NCBI GenBank assembly: GCA_964619125.1
Contig: CAZUCA010000026.1
Span: 1-41,547 of the forward strand
From: Owenweeksia sp964619125
GTDB lineage: Bacteria; Bacteroidota; Bacteroidia; Flavobacteriales; Schleiferiaceae
Direction of reading: 5' to 3'
DNA length: 41,547 nt
A program made the translations under genes and the position numbers. The first letter of the stretch is position 1; the number at the start of each line of letters is the position of its first letter. Below are positions 1 through 7,493 of this stretch, piece after piece. The notes beneath the pieces are model-generated. The model was given only the letters and a program-made list of their open reading frames with translations. It ran no database searches and was not told where the DNA came from.

Positions 1-1
1 A

Positions 2-42
2 GCCGGTAGTTTTGATTCTACCGGCCTTTAGATTTTTTTTTT
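2..42 (+). terminator. Hairpin terminator at the left edge
   Basis: An 8-bp perfect inverted repeat (GCCGGTAG at 2-9, CTACCGGC at 18-25) with an 8-base loop is followed on the plus strand by a T-rich tail at 27-42. It probably ends a plus-strand gene lying left of the window. It may also serve the minus-strand FG-GAP gene that stops at 52, but the poly-T needed for that direction would lie outside the window. Confidence 0.6.
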
Positions 43-51
43 GACAAAGAG

Positions 52-2766
52 TTAGTACTTCATCACCTTTTGGCTGCTTTGCTGCCCATCCTGAATCAGT
101 CTGAAAATGTAAACACCAGGGGAGAAACTGCTGATATCAACGGCACTGCTGGCTTCGCTAATCTCCTGCTGCCTGAGTAACCTTCCGTTGAGGTCGTAGA
201 TTTCGAGCATTGATTTTCCGGCAAAGGAGGGGAAGTATACCCTATAACTGCCATCGCCGGGGTTGGGATATACCTGCAGCCCGCTATGCTTGCTTATGCT
301 GTGGGGCTCGCCAATGGAAACGTAATACTGCTGGCCTTTGTGGTAAGTGAGGCCACCGCCAAAGTTACCCAGTACCACATCGCTGAAGCCATCACCGTCG
401 AGGTCAGCTACCGCAGGGGCGGTGCGGATACCGTCAAAATAACTGGCAGTACGGGCCGCAGCAGGAGTAATGTTAAAGCGCATATTGGGACGCTCGTCGA
501 TCACTTCTTTTAGCGGCATCTCACAGCCTTTGGCTGACAGGGAATTGTAACCGGTAATATCGCCGATGGCGTTGCTGGCATAACCCACATCTGAGAGGTT
601 TACATCAATATTGTAATTGGGTGACTGGGCCCGGAAGCACACTTCCACCACCAGGTTTGAATTACCGTCCCAGAGGAAGGGCTCATCCAGGTAAATTTGA
701 TTCCAGCCGGTGATAAAACCCTGAACGTTCTCATCATTGGCCACCGTCATATTGGTGTGGAAACCACTAAGTACCGAGTCATTGGTTTGCTTAAGGCGTA
801 GCGACAGTTTCCAGATGGTGGCATTGTTGGGGCTGGTAACGTCAAAGGCCAGGCTGGTAATAAAACCGTAGTCGAGACCAGCACTCCGCAACTCACTGGC
901 GCGCACCAGGTACTGGTTGCGTCCGCTGCGCTTGGCAATGCCAAAGGGCGTCTTCTCAAAACCGGTACTGGCCACCTTTTGTGGTTCGATACTACCATCG
1001 AGGAAGGTGGGCATGCCGTTGACATAATTGATGCTGTCAAACTGCACCACTCCGGCTGAGCCGCTGCCCACCACCAGATTGATCATGCTATCCTGTTCAA
1101 ACACATAAGGGATACTGGCACCGATGTTCGCCTGGTAACTATAAACGTCTATGGCGCCATAAAAGTCGTTGTGCAGGCTGAAAGAGGGGGAGCTGGCAGA
1201 GCTGTTTTTATAATAGTGAATCTTGCCCAGGGCATTTCCTACCAGCAGGTCGAGGTCACCATCAGCATCCATGTCAAACAGAAAGGGAGCCGCTTCACGG
1301 CCTACATCAATACTGTTGATGCCGGCGGTTTGGAGGGTAAATGAGGGGTTACTGCTGCTGGAATTGGTGAAGTAGTGAAGATTGCCGTCACTGTCGCCTA
1401 CTATCATATCAATGGTGCCATCACCGTTGAGATCGCCGAAGGCAGGGATAGTGCCCTCTCCCAGGCCATAGCTGCCGATGTCAGCCAGGTTGGTATCGCT
1501 AAGGGTAAAGGCGGGCTGGCTGATAGTGCCGGTATTGATATAGTAATGATAGTAGTGACGCATCTGGCCTGCCGCAACGTACTCACCGTAGTTGGCCACC
1601 ACCAGATCCTGCAGGCTGTCGCCATTGAGATCGGCGAAACGGGGTACGGCCCCGGCGCCCAGGTCAATCATCTCCGCCTGCATAAAATTCTTCTGAGTTT
1701 GGGTAAATACCGGGTTGCTGGTGGTACCCCCGTTGGTGTAGAGGTATACGCTTTCCTTGTTCTGTGATCCGTCTGACACGTCGTAGGAGCTGGCCAGCAA
1801 ATCGGGTACGCCGTCAAAGGTTACATCCTCATAAAAGAGGACAGGAAACTCGTGTAGCTCAAGACTGGTACTGTAGGTGGGGTAAAGGGTGTCCTGGGAA
1901 GTGAAATGTACCGAGTCATTGTTACCACCGTTGTAAAGGGCGGTGATATCAGGAAAGCTTACGTTCCCCAGCAGTAGGTCATAATCGCCGTCGCCGTCGA
2001 GGTTGAGTACCAGCATGGAACTACCGGAATGCTGGACAGCAGCAGTAGCTTTTTTGTTGAAGGTACAGGCATCCAGATCTACCGCACGGTAAAAGCCGCT
2101 TTCGCTGAAATACCCCCAGCACAGGCCTGCTTCCTGGTAATCGAGCCCGCAGTTGCCGGTATTTTCGTGAAACTCCACAACCGAGCCGCTATTGGTAAAA
2201 GTCATAATATCCAGATCGCCATCCCCGTCAATATCAATAATGGCGGGCATGTCTACATTCGATACAAAGAGAGGAATTTTGCCGCTGCCGTAATTGCTTT
2301 TAAGGGCCTCACCATTGAGGGCAGGGGTGAAGGCGAGTTGGCCGGCACTGCTGGTGTTTTCATAGATATACACCGATGACTGCTGGCTGTAGAAAATGTC
2401 CTTCTTACCATCGCAGTTGTAATCGCGCATCAGCATAAAACCCGAGGCCTTGGGTAGCAGGGAGGCGTACTCCGGAGCGTAGATATATTCTTTTTGGCCC
2501 TGGGAGTTGGTGGAAGTAATAAAAGGAAGGTTGCGTTGTGCTTTTTTGGCGTAAATTACCAGGTCCTGGGTGCCGTCGAGGTTGAGGTCAATGGTGTTTA
2601 CCTGGGCATAATTTACCCCGCCAGCCCAGGCCTGGCGGAGGCTGTCATTATTTATGATAACGGGCACTGAATTAATTTGCTCGAAATCAAAAAGATTAAC
2701 GTTGCTTTGGGCCGAGCAAAGCTGACTGAACGCGGCCAGTAAGGCTAAGAATGGGAGTTTCTTCAT
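52..2766 (-). CDS. Secreted FG-GAP/VCBS repeat protein with T9SS type A sorting domain
   Basis: The 904-residue product opens with a signal peptide (MKKLPFLALLAAFSQLCSAQ). Most of it is a series of FG-GAP/VCBS repeats recognisable by Asp-rich calcium-binding loops such as DIDGDGDLDIM, DLNGDGTIDMI, DMDADGDLDLL and DLDGDGFSDVV, consistent with an integrin-like beta-propeller. A region near residues 590-760 lacks these loops and looks like a separate beta-sandwich. The last 75 or so residues begin with LQVYPNPGDG and end GVYIFRL...KVMKY, the usual layout of the T9SS type A C-terminal domain that directs outer-membrane passage and surface attachment. It is divergent from secDF. The ligand is unknown; adhesion or polymer binding is inference from the fold. 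Confidence 0.9.
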   Translation of the reverse strand: MKKLPFLALLAAFSQLCSAQSNVNLFDFEQINSVPVIINNDSLRQAWAGGVNYAQVNTIDLNLDGTQDLVIYAKKAQRNLPFITSTNSQGQKEYIYAPEYASLLPKASGFMLMRDYNCDGKKDIFYSQQSSVYIYENTSSAGQLAFTPALNGEALKSNYGSGKIPLFVSNVDMPAIIDIDGDGDLDIMTFTNSGSVVEFHENTGNCGLDYQEAGLCWGYFSESGFYRAVDLDACTFNKKATAAVQHSGSSMLVLNLDGDGDYDLLLGNVSFPDITALYNGGNNDSVHFTSQDTLYPTYSTSLELHEFPVLFYEDVTFDGVPDLLASSYDVSDGSQNKESVYLYTNGGTTSNPVFTQTQKNFMQAEMIDLGAGAVPRFADLNGDSLQDLVVANYGEYVAAGQMRHYYHYYINTGTISQPAFTLSDTNLADIGSYGLGEGTIPAFGDLNGDGTIDMIVGDSDGNLHYFTNSSSSNPSFTLQTAGINSIDVGREAAPFLFDMDADGDLDLLVGNALGKIHYYKNSSASSPSFSLHNDFYGAIDVYSYQANIGASIPYVFEQDSMINLVVGSGSAGVVQFDSINYVNGMPTFLDGSIEPQKVASTGFEKTPFGIAKRSGRNQYLVRASELRSAGLDYGFITSLAFDVTSPNNATIWKLSLRLKQTNDSVLSGFHTNMTVANDENVQGFITGWNQIYLDEPFLWDGNSNLVVEVCFRAQSPNYNIDVNLSDVGYASNAIGDITGYNSLSAKGCEMPLKEVIDERPNMRFNITPAAARTASYFDGIRTAPAVADLDGDGFSDVVLGNFGGGLTYHKGQQYYVSIGEPHSISKHSGLQVYPNPGDGSYRVYFPSFAGKSMLEIYDLNGRLLRQQEISEASSAVDISSFSPGVYIFRLIQDGQQSSQKVMKY

Positions 2767-2786
2767 GTTTTTAGTTAATTCAGGGC

Positions 2787-2815
2787 TAAAGGTAATGCCC
2801 GGAAGTTATTAACAA
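2787..2815 (-). promoter_or_regulatory. Candidate promoter of the FG-GAP gene
   Basis: Read on the minus strand, TTG (2815-2813), an 18-base spacer and TACCTTTA (2794-2787) resemble the Bacteroidota TTG/TAnnTTTG promoter with one mismatch in the last base. It sits about 20 bases before the ATG. Confidence 0.35.
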
Positions 2816-2837
2816 AACTCCATTAAGCCTTCGCTCA

Positions 2838-2868
2838 TTGTTATTTATTGACTGAAATTCTATATTTG
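2838..2868 (+). promoter_or_regulatory. Promoter of secDF
   Basis: TTG at 2838-2840, exactly 20 bases, then TATATTTG at 2861-2868 match the Bacteroidota -33/-7 consensus perfectly. The expected transcript start is about 2875, giving a leader of about 30 bases before the ATG at 2905. Confidence 0.75.
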
Positions 2869-2904
2869 CCCACCATTTTTTAAACCCCCAAACTTCCTGG
2901 AAGT

Positions 2905-5900
2905 ATGCAGAACAAAGGAGTTATCAGATTATTCGCCATCGTTTTTGCGCTGGCATGCCTGTATCAGCTTTCCTTCACTTTCATCGCAGCACGCGTAGAA
3001 AACAAGGCTGAAGATTATGCCAATGGCGATTTTGCTAAAGAGCAACGCTATCTGGACTCAATGAGTTCACAGGAAGTCTACGATATTCTGGTAGAGGAGT
3101 TTACCTATGCCCAGGTTAAGGAGCGCGAGATCAACCTTGGCCTTGACCTGCGGGGGGGGATGAACGTAATTCTCGAGGTTCAGGTGCGCGACATCCTGCG
3201 CGAACTTTCCAATAAATCGCAGCACCCGGTTTTTGTGGCGGCCATCGAGCGTGCCAATGAGGCTGCTGCCAACAGCCAGGAAGATTACCTCACTAACTTT
3301 TTTACCGCTTTCGACGAGGTGAAGGAAGAGCAAAACAGCAATGTTAGGCTTAGCGATCCTGCGATCTTTGGTACTAAGGAGATGAACGACAAGCTTGGCT
3401 TTGGCGCCGAGGACCAGGCCGTGAAAGGCGAATTGCGCAGCGAAGTTGATGCTGCGGTCGAAAACGTTTATACCGTACTACGCGCCCGTATCGACCAGTT
3501 CGGCGTGGTGCAGCCCAATATTCAGCGCCTCGAAAACGGGGGCCGTATCCTGGTGGAACTGCCAGGCGTAAAAGACCCCGATCGGGTAAAGCGCCTCCTG
3601 CAATCTACTGCCGAGCTTGAGTTTTATAACCTTTACGAGGCGGGCGAAATGGGCGGTTTCCTCAGCGCTGCAATTGAGCGCATTGGTACCGTAGAAGCTA
3701 AGGGTAGTGTAGCCGGGGAAACTGAAGATATTGAAGACGCCCAGGACGAGCTCGACATTCAGCCTGTAATGGAGGATGGCGCAGCCGATACCACGGCTGA
3801 TATTGCCGCTTCAGATTCTGCCACCGCTGATGATATGGATTCGGCAGTAGCCGAAAATGATACCGCTGGTGTTAATGCCTACAGTCCCTTTCTCCAGGTT
3901 TTCGGTCCTAATGTTGACGAGCAGAACCGCTTCCGCAAAGGGCCCATCCTTGGTTTCTCAGCTATAAAAGACACCGCTAAGGTTAACGCCTATCTCAACG
4001 ATCCTAAAATCCGTTCCCTGCTCAGCGGCCAGCAGCGCTACACCAAGTTTATGTGGACTGCCAAGCCCGATGAAAACGGTATTCTGCTGCTGTTTGCTGC
4101 CAAGAGCAACCGCGATGGCGAGCCGGTACTGTCAGGCGATGTAATTACCGATGCCCGTCAGGATTTTGACGAGCGCAACCGTGCGGTGGTGAGCATGAAT
4201 ATGAATGCTACCGGAGCCAGTAAATGGGCAAAAATCACCAAGGAAGCAGCGGGTGTGCCTAACGACGATGGCGCTGATAACCGTTCGGTAGCGGTGGTGC
4301 TCGATGGCTATGTGTATTCTTTCCCCCGCGTTACCAACGAAATTCCCACCGGAAACACCCAAATTACCGGTGACTTCACAGTGACTGAAGCCCAGGATTT
4401 GGCCAACAAACTCAAGGCCGGTAAGCTGCCGGTAGCTGCCCGTATCATTCAGGCCAATATTGTTGGTCCTTCACTGGGTCAGGAAGCTATTACTGCCGGT
4501 TTGTGGTCTTTTGTGATCGCCCTGGCCGTGGTAATGATCTACATGATTTTCTACTACAGCAATGCTGGCGTCGCTTCTGACCTGGCCCTGGTGGTAAACA
4601 TGTTCTTCATTTTTGGCGTGCTGGCTTCACTGGGAGCAGTACTTACCCTGCCTGGTATTGCCGGTATTATCCTTACCATCGGTATGGCGGTAGACGCCAA
4701 CGTGTTGATATACGAGCGTATCCGCGAAGAACTGGGGCATGGCAAAGGTCTGCGCCTGGCAATTAAGGATGGTTACAACAATGCCTACAGCTCTATTATT
4801 GATGCTAACGTTACCACCTTCCTTACCGGTGTGATTCTTTACCTGTTCGGAACCGGTCCTATCCGTGGATTTGCTACCACCCTGATTATCGGTATCCTTA
4901 CCTCACTATTCTGCGCCATCTTTATTACCCGCCTCATTTTCGAAGGCCGTCTTGAAAAGAAGCGTGGCATCAAGTTTTCGACCAGCCTTACCAAAGGAGC
5001 TTTCCGAAACTTCTCGGTTGACTTCCTCGGTAAGCGTAAAATCGCTTATGTGGTAAGTGGTCTTATCCTGCTGGCTGGTGTAATTTCATTGGCTACCAAG
5101 GGGCTCAACTACGGCGTTGACTTTGTTGGTGGTCGTTCTTACCAGGTGCGTTTCGACCAGCCGGTGAGCTCAGTGGATATTCAAAGCAGCCTCGGTGATC
5201 TCTTTGTAGATGAGGACGGCCTGCGCCTGGTACCCGATGTGAAAACCATTGGCCAGGAAAATCAGGTGGTGATTACCACTAAATATAAAATTGATGAAAC
5301 CGGTACCGAGGTAGGGGAAGAAATAAAAGATCTGATTTACCAGGGTACTAAGGAGTTTTACCAGCAAAGTCCCAGCCGGGAAGCCTTCTTCAGTGAAGCT
5401 GCCGGTAGTGCCGATGTAGGCATTGTGGCGGAGCGTCAGGTAGGTCCCACCATTGCTGATGACATTAAGAAGTCAGCTATCTGGGCTATCGGCTTCTCAC
5501 TGGTGGTGATCTTCGTGTACATTCTGGTGCGCTTTAGCAAGTGGCAGTTTAGCCTTGGTGCGGTGGCCGCTGCCTTCCACGATGTGCTGATTGTATTGTC
5601 ACTGTTCTCGATTTTCTACGGTATACTGCCTTTCTCCTTGGAGATCGACCAGGCCTTTATCGCGGCCGTGCTTACGGTAATCGGTTACTCGCTTAACGAT
5701 ACCGTGGTAGTGTTTGACCGTGTGCGTGAGTATTTCGCCACCCACAGTAAGGCCAAGCCGCTAAACATCGTGGTAAATGATGCCCTTAACAGTACTCTGA
5801 GCCGGACGGTAAACACCTCGCTTACCACTTTCTTTGTACTGCTGATCATCTTTGTTTTCGGCGGTGAAAACATCCGTGGTTTTATGTTCGCCCTGCTTAT

Positions 5901-6027
5901 CGGGGTTGTGGTAGGTACTTACTCTTCACTGTTCATTGCTACGCCGCTGATGGTTGACACCAGCCGTAAGTCCTTGCAAAAAGAGCGCAAAGCCAGTGGT
6001 GGCGCCAAAGCCACCCAGCCCGCTTAA
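2905..6027 (+). CDS. secDF: Fused protein translocase subunit SecDF
   Basis: The 1040-residue protein joins SecD and SecF, the proton-driven partners of SecYEG that complete protein export across the inner membrane. One N-terminal membrane segment is followed by the SecD signature LGLDLRGGMNVILE (DLRGG at residues 81-85), a large periplasmic part, and a first membrane block around residues 530-690. SecF then begins, with GVDFVGG at 737-743 and a second membrane block to about residue 1025. Between about 262 and 325 lies an acidic Ala/Asp/Thr-rich insert that looks disordered. A perfect promoter precedes it and a strong terminator follows it. Fusion of the two subunits is usual in Bacteroidota. 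Confidence 0.97.
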   Translation: MQNKGVIRLFAIVFALACLYQLSFTFIAARVENKAEDYANGDFAKEQRYLDSMSSQEVYDILVEEFTYAQVKEREINLGLDLRGGMNVILEVQVRDILRELSNKSQHPVFVAAIERANEAAANSQEDYLTNFFTAFDEVKEEQNSNVRLSDPAIFGTKEMNDKLGFGAEDQAVKGELRSEVDAAVENVYTVLRARIDQFGVVQPNIQRLENGGRILVELPGVKDPDRVKRLLQSTAELEFYNLYEAGEMGGFLSAAIERIGTVEAKGSVAGETEDIEDAQDELDIQPVMEDGAADTTADIAASDSATADDMDSAVAENDTAGVNAYSPFLQVFGPNVDEQNRFRKGPILGFSAIKDTAKVNAYLNDPKIRSLLSGQQRYTKFMWTAKPDENGILLLFAAKSNRDGEPVLSGDVITDARQDFDERNRAVVSMNMNATGASKWAKITKEAAGVPNDDGADNRSVAVVLDGYVYSFPRVTNEIPTGNTQITGDFTVTEAQDLANKLKAGKLPVAARIIQANIVGPSLGQEAITAGLWSFVIALAVVMIYMIFYYSNAGVASDLALVVNMFFIFGVLASLGAVLTLPGIAGIILTIGMAVDANVLIYERIREELGHGKGLRLAIKDGYNNAYSSIIDANVTTFLTGVILYLFGTGPIRGFATTLIIGILTSLFCAIFITRLIFEGRLEKKRGIKFSTSLTKGAFRNFSVDFLGKRKIAYVVSGLILLAGVISLATKGLNYGVDFVGGRSYQVRFDQPVSSVDIQSSLGDLFVDEDGLRLVPDVKTIGQENQVVITTKYKIDETGTEVGEEIKDLIYQGTKEFYQQSPSREAFFSEAAGSADVGIVAERQVGPTIADDIKKSAIWAIGFSLVVIFVYILVRFSKWQFSLGAVAAAFHDVLIVLSLFSIFYGILPFSLEIDQAFIAAVLTVIGYSLNDTVVVFDRVREYFATHSKAKPLNIVVNDALNSTLSRTVNTSLTTFFVLLIIFVFGGENIRGFMFALLIGVVVGTYSSLFIATPLMVDTSRKSLQKERKASGGAKATQPA

Positions 6028-6051
6028 GCTTCAGAATATTTTAGTTATTTT

Positions 6052-6083
6052 AAAAACCCTGTACTTCGGTGCGGGGTTTTTTT
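6052..6083 (+). terminator. Intrinsic terminator with UUCG tetraloop after secDF
   Basis: A 13-bp stem (6052-6064 with 6069-6081; only two G-U pairs) is closed by a C(UUCG)G tetraloop at 6065-6068 and runs into T6077-6083. It lies 24 bases after the secDF stop. Confidence 0.9.
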
Positions 6084-6088
6084 CTTAT

Positions 6089-6096
6089 TAATTTTG
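6089..6096 (+). promoter_or_regulatory. Candidate -7 element for the TatA-like gene
   Basis: TAATTTTG matches TAnnTTTG exactly and ends 17 bases before the ATG at 6114. No TTG is visible at the expected -33 position, which falls in the terminator stem. Confidence 0.35.
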
Positions 6097-6113
6097 TAGC
6101 CACTTTTAAGCAT

Positions 6114-6395
6114 ATGATGATAGCAGGTATAATGTTGTTTATAGGAGGTCCGGAGATATTCTTCATCTTGCTGATAGTGGTGATGTTGTTTGGGGCCGAC
6201 AAGATTCCTGAAATTGCCCGTGGCCTGGGTAAGGGGATTAAGGAGGTGCGCCATGCTGCCAACGAAATCAAGGATGAGATCAGCAACAGTACCTCCAAAA
6301 ACGACGATCTTAAAAAATTCAAGGAGAAGGTAGAGAAGGAGAAGAAGGAGATCGAGGAGATTACCGGATCCATCAAACGCGGCTTTAAGGGCTAG
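6114..6395 (+). CDS. tatA: Sec-independent protein translocase, TatA/TatE type
   Basis: This small protein (93 residues) has the TatA layout: a short N-terminal membrane helix, then a hinge at LFGADKIPEIARGLGKGIKE, an amphipathic helix, and a charged Lys/Glu-rich coiled tail. TatA oligomers form the passage for folded proteins in the twin-arginine pathway. The start is taken at ATG 6114. An in-frame GTG at 6069 lies inside the secDF terminator stem and would add residues ahead of the membrane helix, so it was rejected; ATG 6117 is an alternative. No tatC is present in the window. Assignment as TatA rather than TatB rests on length and sequence near the hinge. Confidence 0.88.
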   Translation: MMIAGIMLFIGGPEIFFILLIVVMLFGADKIPEIARGLGKGIKEVRHAANEIKDEISNSTSKNDDLKKFKEKVEKEKKEIEEITGSIKRGFKG

Positions 6396-6408
6396 CACAG
6401 TCAGCTTT

Positions 6409-7365
6409 ATGTCTTACCTCTATCTTATTGCCGGCATAGTTTTATTGCTTTTTGGAGGCGACTGGCTGGTCCGTGGCGCGGTGGATGTGGCGCTGCGCTT
6501 GAAGATATCAGTACTGGTGGTAGGGATGACGGTGGTGTCATTTGCCACCTCTGCTCCCGAGCTTCTGGTAAGTCTCGATGCCGCCTTCGACGGCTATACC
6601 GACATCAGTTTTGGCAATGTAATCGGAAGTAATATTGCCAACATCGCACTTATCCTTGGTCTTACCTCCATGGTGTTTCCGATGGCAGTGTCCCGCAAAA
6701 CCTATCAATCTGACTTTTGGATTATGATTCTGGTTACCCTTATGCTGATGGGGTTTGTTTATTGGGACCGTGTACTCAATTTTTGGGAGGCCGTTATACT
6801 GGTGGTTTTTTTGGTAGCCTATAATTTTTATCTCATCTGGGCTTCCCGCCGTGGCAATAAAATGGCCATCAATAATAACGACAATGATGACGAAGTAGCT
6901 GATAAGCCAAAAGGAAATGTGGCCTGGATGCTTATTTACCTGGCGATCGGGGTAGTCGGGCTTAAGTTTGGTAGTGAATTTTTAATAAAAGGAGCGGTGG
7001 CCCTGGCTCAAACCTGGGGGGTAAGTGAAAGGGTAATAGGTATTACCGTGGTGTCAGTAGGTACGAGCCTGCCTGAATTGGCTGCCAGCATGGTGGCCTC
7101 CTTTAAAGGAGAGCAGGATCTGTCGCTGGGAAATCTCATCGGTTCGAACATATTTAATATCCTCGCCGTTCTGGGCATCACCGGTCTGTTTGTTGAACTG
7201 CCGGTAAAGAGCGATCAGCTTTTGACTTTTGACCTGCCTTACGCCATCGGAACCTCACTCTTACTCTATCCCTTTATGCGGTATTTTACCCGTGGTACTA
7301 TTGATCGGCGCGAGGGAGCGGTGATGTTTTTAGTCTACTGCGGTTATATTTTTCTTGTGCTATAG
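6409..7365 (+). CDS. Calcium/sodium antiporter (CaCA family, YrbG type)
   Basis: The 318-residue membrane protein has the two inverted alpha repeats of the CaCA superfamily. The first contains SFATSAPELLVSL and GNVIGSNIANIALILGL. The second contains SVGTSLPELAASM and GNLIGSNIFNILAVLGI. The acidic residues in these repeats coordinate the exchanged cation. About ten hydrophobic segments are split by a short polar loop (GNKMAINNNDNDDEVADKPKG) near the middle, as usual in this family. It starts 13 bases after the tatA-like stop and is probably co-transcribed with it. Expected role: calcium extrusion across the inner membrane; ion preference cannot be read from sequence. Confidence 0.92.
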   Translation: MSYLYLIAGIVLLLFGGDWLVRGAVDVALRLKISVLVVGMTVVSFATSAPELLVSLDAAFDGYTDISFGNVIGSNIANIALILGLTSMVFPMAVSRKTYQSDFWIMILVTLMLMGFVYWDRVLNFWEAVILVVFLVAYNFYLIWASRRGNKMAINNNDNDDEVADKPKGNVAWMLIYLAIGVVGLKFGSEFLIKGAVALAQTWGVSERVIGITVVSVGTSLPELAASMVASFKGEQDLSLGNLIGSNIFNILAVLGITGLFVELPVKSDQLLTFDLPYAIGTSLLLYPFMRYFTRGTIDRREGAVMFLVYCGYIFLVL

Positions 7366-7387
7366 GTTTAAACAAGGTTTTGGCGCC

Positions 7388-7427
7388 AACACCCCCCTTG
7401 ATTAATGGGGGTGGTGTTAAATTTTTT
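7388..7427 (+). terminator. Intrinsic terminator after the antiporter
   Basis: AACACC and a C-rich arm (from 7388) pair with a G-rich arm and GGTGTT (to 7418), with a small bulge, followed by TTTTTT at 7422-7427. It isolates the antiporter from the glutamine synthetase gene. Confidence 0.7.
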
Positions 7428-7458
7428 GCACTTTCTCCGAACATACCCCCTTCTTTAG

Positions 7459-7466
7459 TAGTTTTG
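7459..7466 (+). promoter_or_regulatory. Candidate -7 element for glutamine synthetase
   Basis: TAGTTTTG is a perfect TAnnTTTG match, with a predicted start site near 7473 and a leader of about 21 bases to ATG 7494. No convincing TTG is seen 19-20 bases upstream. It supports ATG 7494 over in-frame upstream codons. Confidence 0.45.
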
Positions 7467-7493
7467 TGGCCCGTATCATTAAAACTAATTTTT

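Noticed and set aside
6069..6113. Upstream GTG start for the TatA-like protein
   Set aside because: The codon is in the 3' arm of the secDF terminator, and the extension would spoil the short TatA N-terminus.
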